Part shown: positions 8,839 through 16,664 of the stretch, one piece after another
How the letters are laid out: each line of letters begins with the position of its first letter
Position numbering within the stretch: the first letter of the stretch is position 1
Origin: Nocardia sp. BMG111209
Lineage (GTDB): Bacteria > Actinomycetota > Actinomycetes > Mycobacteriales > Mycobacteriaceae
Direction of reading: 5' to 3'
DNA length: 64,000 bases
Assembly (NCBI RefSeq): GCF_000381925.1
Contig: NZ_KB907308.1
Coordinates: forward strand, 1,705,808-1,769,807
The notes under the pieces: model-generated
What the model saw: the letters and a program-made list of their open reading frames with translations, nothing else
What the model was told of the DNA's origin: nothing
The model's database searches: none
Position numbers and translations under genes: made by a program

Positions 8839-10113
8839 ATGTCCGACAACGACAATTCCGACCACACCGGCCCCGATCACTCCGATCGCGACGACCACAC
8901 CGACCGCACTGACCAGGACGACCACAATGACCGCACTGACCGCACCAGCACTAGGGGCAGGGGAGCTGGGGGCGTTGGGAGCGCTGACCGGGAAAACCAC
9001 ACTGACCACACTGACCGCACCGATCACTCCGATCACTCCGATCACGCTGATAGCACTGATCGCACTGATCGCACTGGCGGCGCTGACCGGGACGACCGCA
9101 CTGACCACTCCGACCAGGACGGGACCACACTCTCCGGCGGCGCACCATCGAGCCGGGGGGACGCCCGAGAGCACAGTGCCGCAGAACAATTCACCGGCCG
9201 CCGATCGAACCGCCGCAGACTGCTGGGCGCCTTGGCGGCGACCGGGGTGGTCGCGGGTGCGGCCGGACTGGCCGGCGGTGTGGCGCTCGGCACCGATGCC
9301 ACCCCGCCGCGGCTGCCCGCCACCGGATTGCGCCGGTTCGACGGCAAGGTGGTCCTGATCACCGGCGCCACCTCCGGCATCGGTGCGGCGGCGGCGAAGT
9401 TGTTCGCCGCCGAGGGTGCCCGAGTCGCGTTCTGCGGCAGGCGAACCGACCGCGGCGCCGCGGTGGAGCGGGACATCCGCGCCGCCGGTGGCGAGGCCAC
9501 CTACATCCGGGCCGATGTCCTGATCGAGGACGAGGTCCGGCGGTTCGTCGACACCGCCGCCGACCGGTACGGCGGACTGCACGTCGCCTTCAACAATGCG
9601 GGCATCACCGTACAGAAGAAGCTGCACGAGTACAGCGCCGAGGAGTTCGACCGGGTCGTGCACACCAATCTGCGCGGCACCTTCCTCGCTCTCAAATACG
9701 AAGTGCCCCACCTGCTCCGCGCGGGCGGCGGCACCGTCGTCGTCACTGCGTCCTCGAATGCCATTGCCACGCAGGCCGGTCGCGCCGCCTACACCGCGAG
9801 CAAACGCGGCCTGATCGGGCTGGTGCAGGCCGCGGCGCTGGACTACGCCGACGCCGGGATCCGGGTGAACGCGCTGGTCCCTGGAACCACCGATACCGAA
9901 TTGGTCCGTCGCGCAGCGGGAATGGAACATATTCCCGACGACGCGTGGGAGGTGTTCATCCGGCAGTGGGCGCGAAGCAATGTGCCGGGGATGGGGCGTC
10001 TGGCGACCGCCGAGGAGATCGCCACCTTCGCGCTCACCCTGGCCGCACCCGATTATCCGTATCTCACCGGCGCGCAACTGGTCATCGACGGCGGGAAAAC
10101 CGCGCACGCCTGA
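8839..10113 (+). CDS. Short-chain dehydrogenase with Tat-like segment and Asp/His/Thr repeat N-terminus
   Basis: A 424-residue protein in three parts. Residues 8-94 are nearly all D, H, T, R and S in imperfect repeats such as DHTDRTD and DHSDHSDH. Residues 122-151 look like a twin-arginine signal (SNRRRLLGALAATG followed by a hydrophobic, Ala/Gly-rich stretch). The rest is a classical SDR: TGATSGIG (175-182), NNAG, a catalytic Ser, YTASK, and a C-terminal IDGGKTA. The substrate is unknown. No other ATG or GTG occurs in frame before the Tat-like segment, so the ATG at 8839 is the best start although its ribosome-binding site is weak. A Tat signal that far from the N-terminus is odd; the SDR may stay cytoplasmic or membrane-anchored. 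Confidence 0.8.
   Translation: MSDNDNSDHTGPDHSDRDDHTDRTDQDDHNDRTDRTSTRGRGAGGVGSADRENHTDHTDRTDHSDHSDHADSTDRTDRTGGADRDDRTDHSDQDGTTLSGGAPSSRGDAREHSAAEQFTGRRSNRRRLLGALAATGVVAGAAGLAGGVALGTDATPPRLPATGLRRFDGKVVLITGATSGIGAAAAKLFAAEGARVAFCGRRTDRGAAVERDIRAAGGEATYIRADVLIEDEVRRFVDTAADRYGGLHVAFNNAGITVQKKLHEYSAEEFDRVVHTNLRGTFLALKYEVPHLLRAGGGTVVVTASSNAIATQAGRAAYTASKRGLIGLVQAAALDYADAGIRVNALVPGTTDTELVRRAAGMEHIPDDAWEVFIRQWARSNVPGMGRLATAEEIATFALTLAAPDYPYLTGAQLVIDGGKTAHA
8860..9120 (+). repeat. Low-complexity GAC/CAC/ACT/CGC codon repeat inside the SDR gene
   Basis: Degenerate tandem repetition of short units such as GACCGCACTGACC and CACTCCGATCAC encodes the Asp/His/Thr-rich segment. It is split by a non-repetitive insert (about 8945-8985). 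Units are mostly multiples of three, so length changes keep the frame. On the minus strand the same bases would read as Val/Ser/Ile-rich sequence, which is judged a shadow. Confidence 0.75.
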
Positions 10114-10119
10114 GCCCGG

Positions 10120-10767
10120 TCAGTCGTCGCTGACCACGATCCCGGCGGCGCGCGCGAATGCCGGTGCCAGGTCGAACAATTGACCGCTGCTGATGATCGC
10201 GCCCTTCAGCGCCGCGATCCCGCCGGTGAGATCGAGGGTGCGGGCGCCGCGCAGGTCGACCTCGGTGAAGGTGGTGCGGTGCACCGTGACACCCTCGAGC
10301 CGGGAGCCGGGGAACGACACCCGGGCCAGCGTCGCCTCGTTGAAATCGGTACCGCGCAGCAGGCAATCGGTGAAGGTGACGTCGCGCAGCCGGGAGGCCC
10401 GGAAGTTCACCGCCTCGAATTTGCAGCCGGTGAAGCGGATCCGGTCCAGCCGGGCGCCGACGAGGTCGACACCGGTCAGCGCGTTGTCGACGAGTTCGGT
10501 GTCCAGCCAGCCGGATTCGCCCAGGTCGCCGCCGATCCAGCGGACCGCGCGCAGCAGCACCTCGTCGAACCGCGCCTGCCGGAACTCGCCACCGGTGAAC
10601 TCGACGCCGGTGAAGGCCGAGCGGGAGAACCGGATACCGCGGGCATCCAGATCGGTGAAGGCGCGCTCGTCGAGATGTACGTATTCGTAATCGGTGTCGT
10701 ATTCCGGCTCGCCGTGGAACACCTCGAGGCGGCCGGTGTAGGGCAGATCGGCGAGGTCACGTGGCAC
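10120..10767 (-). CDS. Pentapeptide-repeat protein
   Basis: A 215-residue protein with about 25 tandem pentapeptides of the A(D/N)LXX type between residues 30 and 185 (for example FTGVEFTGGEF, LTGVDLVGARLDRIRF, LRGTDFNEATLARVSF), predicting a right-handed quadrilateral beta-helix. Members such as MfpA and Qnr mimic DNA and bind gyrase, but most have unknown partners; nothing here proves gyrase binding. Starts with GTG at 10767. It converges with the SDR gene, six bases apart. Confidence 0.9.
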   Translation of the reverse strand: MPRDLADLPYTGRLEVFHGEPEYDTDYEYVHLDERAFTDLDARGIRFSRSAFTGVEFTGGEFRQARFDEVLLRAVRWIGGDLGESGWLDTELVDNALTGVDLVGARLDRIRFTGCKFEAVNFRASRLRDVTFTDCLLRGTDFNEATLARVSFPGSRLEGVTVHRTTFTEVDLRGARTLDLTGGIAALKGAIISSGQLFDLAPAFARAAGIVVSDD

Positions 10768-10809
10768 GCCTGCACCCTACGCGATCCGGGGGACACGGCC
10801 GCGGCAGCC

Positions 10810-11577
10810 TCAGTGCCAGAGGAACGGGATGAGCCACGGCGGCGGCGCGGGCGCCGGGAACGCGTCCGGCCGGCCGGGTTCGAGGTTCGGGGCCTGGGGT
10901 TCGGGCAGGATCGGCGGTTCGGGCGTGACGGGCTGTTCGGGGACCTGCGGGGCCAGGGTGCCCGGCACCGCGGACGGCGCTCCCAGTTGCTCGGGCGCGC
11001 CTGGTACCGGCGAGATCGGGGCGCCCGGCGTGGCGGTACCCGAAGGCGTGCCCTGTACCCGCTGCAGTGTCCGCGGGGCTCCCGGCACACATTCCCAGCC
11101 GTGGCCGACCGGCCGTTCCCAGTGCGAAGTGATGCCGTTGTGCGAGCAGTCGGCGCCGTCGCGCTGGGTGCCGCCGCTGTCCACCTGCGAGACGCACTCC
11201 CAGCCGCGTCCGACCACCAGCCCCCACTGCGCGACCAGACCGTCGTGACTGCAATCCTCGCCGAGCCGGTGTTCCTCCATGCGGACCAGCGGCAGGCATT
11301 CCCAGTGCCCGTTGCGCACGGCCCACTGGCCGGTCACCTCGTCCTCGGCACAGTCGTCGCCGTTGTGGCGGCCGTCGCCGGCCGGGCCGTTCCCGATCTC
11401 ACCGGTGGCCGCGACGGATTGCGGGTCGACATCCTTACCGGAACGGTCGAACAACACCCCGATCAGCGCGGCGACGGCGACGATCGCGACGGCGACCGCG
11501 ACTATTGCCACAGTGCGTGTGGTGGTGCTGTTTCCGTTCGCCGAACGGGTCGGCTGCGAATCCTCCGGTGACTCCAT
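10810..11577 (-). CDS. Membrane-anchored protein with three Cys/Trp repeats and a Pro-rich tail
   Basis: A 255-residue protein of unknown function. A hydrophilic N-terminus leads to one transmembrane helix (about residues 23-43), so the rest is probably outside the cell. Three related repeats follow (about 75-95, 108-129, 142-164), each DC then 11-13 residues, W, and then WEC, with the two Cys 18-19 residues apart (C76/C94, C109/C128, C144/C163), likely one disulfide per repeat. The last 85 residues are rich in Pro, Gly and Glu. The ATG at 11577 has GAAAGG eight bases upstream. Confidence 0.75.
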   Translation of the reverse strand: MESPEDSQPTRSANGNSTTTRTVAIVAVAVAIVAVAALIGVLFDRSGKDVDPQSVAATGEIGNGPAGDGRHNGDDCAEDEVTGQWAVRNGHWECLPLVRMEEHRLGEDCSHDGLVAQWGLVVGRGWECVSQVDSGGTQRDGADCSHNGITSHWERPVGHGWECVPGAPRTLQRVQGTPSGTATPGAPISPVPGAPEQLGAPSAVPGTLAPQVPEQPVTPEPPILPEPQAPNLEPGRPDAFPAPAPPPWLIPFLWH

Positions 11578-11678
11578 TGTCGGAACCTTTCGTCGACCAG
11601 TGTGCGACCACCGATACGAAAGCCCATCACTTCGGCACAGTACCAAGAAGACTATATTGCAGTGTTTGTGACGCGCGA

Positions 11679-12071
11679 TCAGTTCAGATCGACGCGGACC
11701 GTGAGCAAATCGGTACCGACCGCACGCACCGCGGCACTGTTCGCACGCGGCAGTTCCTTCAGCCTCGATTTGGCATCGTCGCCGTTCAGGACATGTGCGA
11801 TACCGGAATGCCAATGTCCGTGCAGCCGCAGCCGAACGCGATTGTCCGCCCGGATATTACGAATATATTGCGACCGCTCCCCGAATTCGGAGACGAACCA
11901 GAACGAATCGCCGACCCGACGCCCGCCCAGTGGTGTGACGCGCGGCCGGCCACTCACCCGGCCGGTGGTTTCGAGAAGTGTCTGAGTGCCCAGCCGCCGC
12001 GAAATCGGATTGGCCACGTGTCGTTGAAAAGTCGTTATCAACCGGTGTTGCAGATCGCGTCTGTCTACCAT
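11679..12071 (-). CDS. Nitroreductase/quinone reductase family protein (DUF385, Ddn-like, F420-type)
   Basis: A 130-residue protein of the deazaflavin (F420)-dependent flavin/deazaflavin oxidoreductase superfamily, as in M. tuberculosis Ddn. Visible family features are LETTGRVSGRPRVTPLGGRR (about 33-52), SEFGERSQYIRNIRADNRVR and a C-terminal small beta-barrel part. It probably uses reduced F420 or a flavin; substrate unknown. It is divergent from the homocysteine methyltransferase gene with only 25 bases between starts. Confidence 0.85.
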   Translation of the reverse strand: MVDRRDLQHRLITTFQRHVANPISRRLGTQTLLETTGRVSGRPRVTPLGGRRVGDSFWFVSEFGERSQYIRNIRADNRVRLRLHGHWHSGIAHVLNGDDAKSRLKELPRANSAAVRAVGTDLLTVRVDLN

Positions 12072-12096
12072 GTACCGACCGTAATACAGTGGTGCC

Positions 12097-12996
12097 GTGG
12101 TTTTCGACCCGAGCGCACGGCCCGTGATCTCCGACGGTGGTCTCGCGACCGAATTGGAGGCCCGCGGACACGACCTGACGGATGCGTTGTGGTCGGCCCG
12201 GTTGCTGCTCGATTCCCCCGACGAGATCCGGGCGGTGCACGCGGCCTACTTCCGGGCCGGCGCCCGCATCGCGATCACCGCGAGCTATCAGGCGTCGTTC
12301 GAGGGCTTCGCCGCCCGCGGACTGGATCACGCGGCCACCACCCGGCTGCTGCGCCGCAGCGTGACGCTGGCCCGGGAGGCCCGCGACGAGGTCGCCGGGG
12401 ACGGCCGGCCGCGCTGGATCGCGGCCTCGGTCGGACCGTATGGGGCGATGCTCGCGGACGGTTCCGAATATCGCGGCCGATACGGGCTCGGCGTCGCCGC
12501 CCTGCGCGACCGGCATCGTCCCCGGTTCGAGGCGCTGCTCGCGGCGGATCCCGATCTGCTTGCGCTGGAGACGATTCCGGATATCGACGAGGCGGTGGCA
12601 CTGGCCGATCTGGTGGCCGAGGCCGGCTTCCCGGCGTGGCTGAGCTACACCGTCGACGGTGACCGCACCCGGGCCGGGCAGCCGCTGACCGAGGCGTTCG
12701 CGGTGGCGGCGAGCACCCCGTATCTGGTGGCGGTCGGCGTGAACTGTTGCCGCCCCGCCGATGTCGCCCCCGCGATCACCGCCGCCCGCGCCGTCACCGG
12801 CAAGCCGATCGTGGTGTATCCGAACAGCGGTGAGGGCTGGGATCCGGCGCGGCGGCGTTGGACCGGCGCCTCCGAGTTCACCGAAACGGCCGTGCGCGAA
12901 TGGCTTTCCCTCGGCGCCGACATCATCGGGGGCTGCTGCCGGGTCGGCCCGGCCGATATCGCGCGGCTGGTGCGGATTTCGGCCGAGTACCCGTGA
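12097..12996 (+). CDS. mmuM: Homocysteine S-methyltransferase
   Basis: A 299-residue cobalamin-independent methyltransferase of the MmuM/BHMT family, which moves a methyl group from S-methylmethionine or S-adenosylmethionine to homocysteine, yielding methionine. The zinc-binding Cys appear in VGVNCC (about residue 212) and in the C-terminal GGCC pair; the N-terminal DGGLATELE block is also diagnostic. It starts with GTG, shares a very short divergent promoter region with the DUF385 gene, and ends one base before the convergent dehydrogenase stop. Confidence 0.93.
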   Translation: MVFDPSARPVISDGGLATELEARGHDLTDALWSARLLLDSPDEIRAVHAAYFRAGARIAITASYQASFEGFAARGLDHAATTRLLRRSVTLAREARDEVAGDGRPRWIAASVGPYGAMLADGSEYRGRYGLGVAALRDRHRPRFEALLAADPDLLALETIPDIDEAVALADLVAEAGFPAWLSYTVDGDRTRAGQPLTEAFAVAASTPYLVAVGVNCCRPADVAPAITAARAVTGKPIVVYPNSGEGWDPARRRWTGASEFTETAVREWLSLGADIIGGCCRVGPADIARLVRISAEYP

Positions 12997-12997
12997 C

Positions 12998-14011
12998 TCA
13001 GCCGCGCTCGATCACCACCTTCCCGAACGGATCGCCCTCGCGGAAACAGCGATAGGCGTCGACGGCGGCCTCGAAGGGGAACACCCGGTCCACGACCGGA
13101 CGCAGCCGGTGCGCGGTGATCGCGCGGTTCATATCCTCGAAATCGGCCCGGCTGCCGACCGCGATCCGGCGGATCGACAGATATCTGCCGAGGAACGGAT
13201 CCCCCGCCGGACCGTCGGCCGGGAATGCTCCGATCAGGGTGATCCGGGCGTTGAAGGCCGACGCCGCAACGGATTTCGCGAGCGTGGGTGGCCCGACCGC
13301 CTCCACCACGTGGTCGGCCCCGGCGCCGTCGGTGCGGTCCAGGACCGCCTGTTCCCAGTCCGGGAGTTCGGTGCGGTCGATCACCTCGTCGGCGCCGATC
13401 TCGCGCAACCGCTTCGCCTTCTCGGCGCTCGAGGTGATCGACAGCACCCGCGCCCCGCGCAATCGCGCGAACCGCACCGCGAACAGCGCGACGCTGCCGG
13501 TGCCGACGGTCAGTACGGTCTCGCCGGGCAGCACCGGCGCGGGATCCGCCAGCGTCTTCCACGCCACCACCCCGGCGCAGGTCAGGCTCGCCGCCTCCGC
13601 ATCGGTGAGGTGATCCGGCACGATGACGACCGAATCCTCCTCCAGCACAATATGTTCGGCGAGCCACCCGTCGTGATTCGCACCGTACTGGTCGAGGACG
13701 TGCGCGAGCCGCTGCGGGCCGCGCAGCCAGTGCAGGTAGTAGGTGGCGGTGACCCGGTCACCGACCGCGACCCGGGTGACGCCGTCGCCCACGGCGATCA
13801 CCTCACCGACCCCGTCGGACAACGGGACGACACCGGGTGTCGCGGGCAGCGGATAGGTACCGTCCATCAACATCAGATCGCGGCGGTTGAACGACGCGGC
13901 CCGCACCCGCACCACGAGCTGGGTCGGCCCCGGCCGCGGCACCGGCCTGGGCGCGGCCCGCAGGCCCTCCGGTCCTTGCCCGGGAAAGAGTTGATAGGCA
14001 ACAGAATTCAT
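12998..14011 (-). CDS. Zinc-less medium-chain dehydrogenase/reductase (quinone oxidoreductase-like)
   Basis: A 337-residue MDR-superfamily NAD(P)-dependent oxidoreductase. The GroES-like domain contains SFNRRDLMLMDGTYPLP and the Rossmann domain carries VLTVGTGSVALFAVRFARLRG (about residue 165). The Cys/His zinc ligands of alcohol dehydrogenases are absent. The ATG at 14011 overlaps the upstream cupin stop as ATGA. It is the last gene of a three-gene operon (SnoaL-like, cupin, MDR). Joint action on a small organic substrate is likely, but the substrate is unknown. Confidence 0.88.
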   Translation of the reverse strand: MNSVAYQLFPGQGPEGLRAAPRPVPRPGPTQLVVRVRAASFNRRDLMLMDGTYPLPATPGVVPLSDGVGEVIAVGDGVTRVAVGDRVTATYYLHWLRGPQRLAHVLDQYGANHDGWLAEHIVLEEDSVVIVPDHLTDAEAASLTCAGVVAWKTLADPAPVLPGETVLTVGTGSVALFAVRFARLRGARVLSITSSAEKAKRLREIGADEVIDRTELPDWEQAVLDRTDGAGADHVVEAVGPPTLAKSVAASAFNARITLIGAFPADGPAGDPFLGRYLSIRRIAVGSRADFEDMNRAITAHRLRPVVDRVFPFEAAVDAYRCFREGDPFGKVVIERG

Positions 14012-14403
14012 GATCCACTCCGGAAATCGACGGGGATGAAGAGAGCTTCGAACGGCGGCGCGCCGACGGCGACGGTGCTGTGGCCCGTCCCGTCGGTATC
14101 GGCGGCCAGCACCAGATCGCCGGGGCCGAAGCGCCGGCGCACACCGTCGGTGGTGGTCACCTCGATCACGCCCCGCACCATCACGACCCACTGCCGGGCC
14201 GGCGCCGGATGCGGTGTGCTGTCGAAGAATTCGCTGCGCACATAGGCCACGCCGGCCGCCGACGGCAGGCCGCCGATCCGCATCGGCGGTACTCCCGCCG
14301 CGATCTCACGGGCGGCGAGCGGGATGTCGGCATCGGTGAATCGCGAACCGCCGTCCGCGCCGGTCACGATGGCGGTGTAGCGCAGGGTGCCGTCCGCGGT
14401 CAT
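14008..14403 (-). CDS. Cupin-domain protein
   Basis: A 131-residue single-domain protein. The central region (about 65-105: PARQWVVMVRGVIEVTT followed by RRFGPGDLVLAADTDGTGH) has the glycine pattern of cupin motifs, with a final His. The usual HxH of motif 1 is not evident, so metal binding is uncertain. Starts and stops overlap both neighbours as ATGA, so it belongs to the SnoaL/cupin/MDR operon. Confidence 0.75.
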   Translation of the reverse strand: MTADGTLRYTAIVTGADGGSRFTDADIPLAAREIAAGVPPMRIGGLPSAAGVAYVRSEFFDSTPHPAPARQWVVMVRGVIEVTTTDGVRRRFGPGDLVLAADTDGTGHSTVAVGAPPFEALFIPVDFRSGS

Positions 14404-14825
14404 GCCACGAACTGGTGATCGCTGCGGACCCGGCCGTCGGCGGCGAAGGTGAGTACCTCCAGCCCGGAGCCGGCGACGGAATCGTCTGCGCGCGAACGCA
14501 TCACCCAGGTCACCGCGACCGCCGCACCCGCGTGCCGGACCGGCTCGCCCTGCTGCGCGAAGACGAATTCACCGGTGCCGACGAACATCTCGTAGGCGCG
14601 GCCGACCCGCTCGGCGAGTGCGTCGTGTCCCCGGATCTCCAGGGCGGGGAACGGGACGGACAGCCGGGCCGCGGCCGCGCGCATCTCCTCCGGCGGATGC
14701 ACCATGAGCTGGTAGCCGTCCTCGGCCCACAATTCGCGGATCAGCTCCCGGCGTCGCACCGGATCGGGTTCGTTCCACTGGGCGACCCAGCGATCGGTCA
14801 GCTGCTTCAGTTCGATATCGGTCAT
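14400..14825 (-). CDS. SnoaL-like/NTF2-fold protein
   Basis: A 141-residue protein of the SnoaL/NTF2 cone fold: WVAQWNEPDPVRRRELIRELWAEDGYQLM is the usual N-terminal helix pair and first strand, and VLTFAADGRVRSDHQFVA the final strands. Members are hydrolases, isomerases or cyclases of small molecules, or simply binding proteins. First gene of the leftward operon, divergent from the XRE regulator gene 87 bases away, which may control it. Overlaps the cupin start as ATGA. Confidence 0.82.
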   Translation of the reverse strand: MTDIELKQLTDRWVAQWNEPDPVRRRELIRELWAEDGYQLMVHPPEEMRAAAARLSVPFPALEIRGHDALAERVGRAYEMFVGTGEFVFAQQGEPVRHAGAAVAVTWVMRSRADDSVAGSGLEVLTFAADGRVRSDHQFVA

Positions 14826-14912
14826 GCCGCCGAGTCTGGGCCGGGCGGTGGTGGTCGCGCGATTCCCCGCAGGGTATGGCACGGTGTCGGCGCGAGGGGT
14901 CAGGATGGTGCG

Positions 14913-15713
14913 GTGACCACTGTGGCCGAGACCGGACTGTTCGCCCGTGAGCTGCGCCGATGGCGCGGTGTGCGGCGGTTGAGCCAGCTGGATCTGGCGA
15001 TCCGCGCCGGCACCACCCAGCGCTATCTGAGTTTCCTGGAGCAGGGCCGATCCCAGCCCGGCCGGGCGGTGGTGGTCCGGCTGGCCGAATCGCTGCGGCT
15101 GTCGCTGCGCGAGCGCAACGCACTGCTCATCTCGGCCGGTTACGCGCCGGCATTCACCGAATCCGATTTCGGCGCACCGGGTTTGGCGCCGGTGCGGGCG
15201 GCGCTGCGCACCGTGCTCGCGGGCCACCTGCCGTATCCGGCGATCATCGTGGATCGCTACGGCACCCTGTTGGAGGCCAATGCGGGCTTCACGTTGTTCA
15301 CCGAGGACAGCGCGCCGGAACTGCTGCGGCCGCCGATCAACGTGCGCCGCCTGGCCCTGCACCCGGACGGCCTGGCGAAACGGGTCCGCAACCTGCCGGA
15401 ATGGGGCCGGCACGTGACCGAGGCGCTGCGCCACCGCGCCCGCACGAGCCCGGATCCCGAACTCGACGCCATGATCGAGGAACTGGAGTCGTACCTGCCG
15501 CCCGCCGACCTCGGCCCCGGCTATCTCGGCTTCGCCGTACCGCTGCGGCTGCGCACCGGCGGAACCGAATTGCGCCTGATCACCACCTTGACCTCGTTCG
15601 CCACCGCCACCGATGTGGCGCTGGCGGAGGTGCATCTGGAGGCCTTCCTCCCGGCCGACGAGGCCACCGCCGACCATCTCCGCAACCGGTTCCGGCCCCG
15701 CGACGCCCCCTGA
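14913..15713 (+). CDS. XRE-family regulator with MmyB-like ligand-binding domain
   Basis: A 266-residue transcription factor. Residues about 8-65 form a helix-turn-helix (LSQLDLAIRAGTTQRYLSFL) and residues 90-265 an MmyB-type PAS-like sensor domain (PYPAIIVDRYGTLLEANAGF, LRPPINVRRLALHPDGLA, a fatty-acid-binding fold in family members). The GTG at 14913 has AGGAT upstream. Divergent from the SnoaL/cupin/MDR operon, which is its most likely target. Confidence 0.9.
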   Translation: MTTVAETGLFARELRRWRGVRRLSQLDLAIRAGTTQRYLSFLEQGRSQPGRAVVVRLAESLRLSLRERNALLISAGYAPAFTESDFGAPGLAPVRAALRTVLAGHLPYPAIIVDRYGTLLEANAGFTLFTEDSAPELLRPPINVRRLALHPDGLAKRVRNLPEWGRHVTEALRHRARTSPDPELDAMIEELESYLPPADLGPGYLGFAVPLRLRTGGTELRLITTLTSFATATDVALAEVHLEAFLPADEATADHLRNRFRPRDAP

Positions 15714-15748
15714 TCCGGAATATCCGCCGCCGAGCACTTGCCGACGAA

Positions 15749-15778
15749 TACTCGTAGACGTATATTCGTAGACGAGTA
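15749..15778. promoter_or_regulatory. Inverted repeat operator in front of the PadR gene
   Basis: TACTCGT (15749-15755) and ACGAGTA (15772-15778) are perfect 7-base inverted arms; inside them ATTCGTAGACG repeats the first half, so CGTAGACG occurs twice about 16 bases apart. The element ends at the Shine-Dalgarno of the PadR gene, a position expected for autorepression. The spacing resembles PadR operators, but this is inferred. Confidence 0.6.
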
Positions 15779-15793
15779 AGGAGGTGAGCCCGG

Positions 15794-16480
15794 ATGGCGC
15801 AGAAGCGCAAGGTCGGCAATCTGCTGGCCCTGGCCGTATTGGCCGTGCTGATCGAGCGGCCCATGCATCGCTACGAGATCGCGGCGGTCCTGAAGGATCG
15901 CGGCAAGGACCGCGACATGGACATCAAGTGGGGCTCGCTCTACACCGTCGTCCAGAATCTGGAGAAGCACGGCTTTCTCGAGGTGGTCGGCAGCGAACGC
16001 GAGGGCGCCCGCCCGGAGCGGGTCATCTACCGGCTCACCGAGGCCGGACACGCCGAGGCGGTCGACTGGACCCGCGAGCTCATCTCCACTCCCGAGCCGG
16101 AGCACCACCGCTTCGTCGCCGGCCTGTCCATCGTGGCGATGATCCCGCCGGACGATCTGATCACGCTGCTGAGCGTGCGACTGGACCGGCTGGCCGAGCA
16201 GATCGCCGACGTCCGGCAGGAGATCGCCGAACAGCGGGACCTGATCCCGCGGCTGTTCATGATCGAGGCCGAATTCGGCGCCGCGATGCTCGAGGCCGAG
16301 GCCGAATGGGTCCGCGGCTTCCGCGCGGAACTGACCTCCGGCACCTTCCCCGGTGTCGAGTTCTGGCAGCGACTGCACACCGAGAACGTTCTCACCCCCG
16401 GCGAGATCGGCACGATCGATTTCCCCGAGGGCATGAGCCCGATCGAGAGGGGGGATTCCGACCCACCGGCGGGTCACTGA
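15794..16480 (+). CDS. PadR-family transcriptional regulator
   Basis: A 228-residue PadR regulator: winged helix in residues 8-85 (LLALAVLAVLIERPMHRYEI, then WGSLYTVVQNLEKHGFLEVV) and a C-terminal Vir-type helical dimerisation domain with a coiled coil (about 125-160). The ribosome-binding site is unusually strong, AAGGAGGTGA at 15778-15787, six bases before the ATG. It sits just upstream of an FAD monooxygenase on the same strand, a common pairing for drug or aromatic-compound response, and probably represses itself and perhaps that gene. Confidence 0.93.
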   Translation: MAQKRKVGNLLALAVLAVLIERPMHRYEIAAVLKDRGKDRDMDIKWGSLYTVVQNLEKHGFLEVVGSEREGARPERVIYRLTEAGHAEAVDWTRELISTPEPEHHRFVAGLSIVAMIPPDDLITLLSVRLDRLAEQIADVRQEIAEQRDLIPRLFMIEAEFGAAMLEAEAEWVRGFRAELTSGTFPGVEFWQRLHTENVLTPGEIGTIDFPEGMSPIERGDSDPPAGH

Positions 16481-16664
16481 TCCGCCACCGGCAACCGGGC
16501 CCGGCGAGGTGCGGCAACACCTGCGCCGAGCCCGATCGAAATACCGTCTCGAACCACATTCGTGCAGGCGAATCCGGCCCAAGGCTGGCAAACCAAGGAT
16601 AACCGCGCTCCCTGCACGCCCCGGTTCGGGCGTAGAAACACGCAACCGCAGGGAGAACTCAGTC

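Noticed and set aside
8416..10107. 563-residue minus-strand open frame across the SDR gene with Val/Ser/Ile repeats
   Set aside because: The SDR on the plus strand has all its catalytic motifs; the minus-strand repeat is only the complement of the Asp/His/Thr codons.
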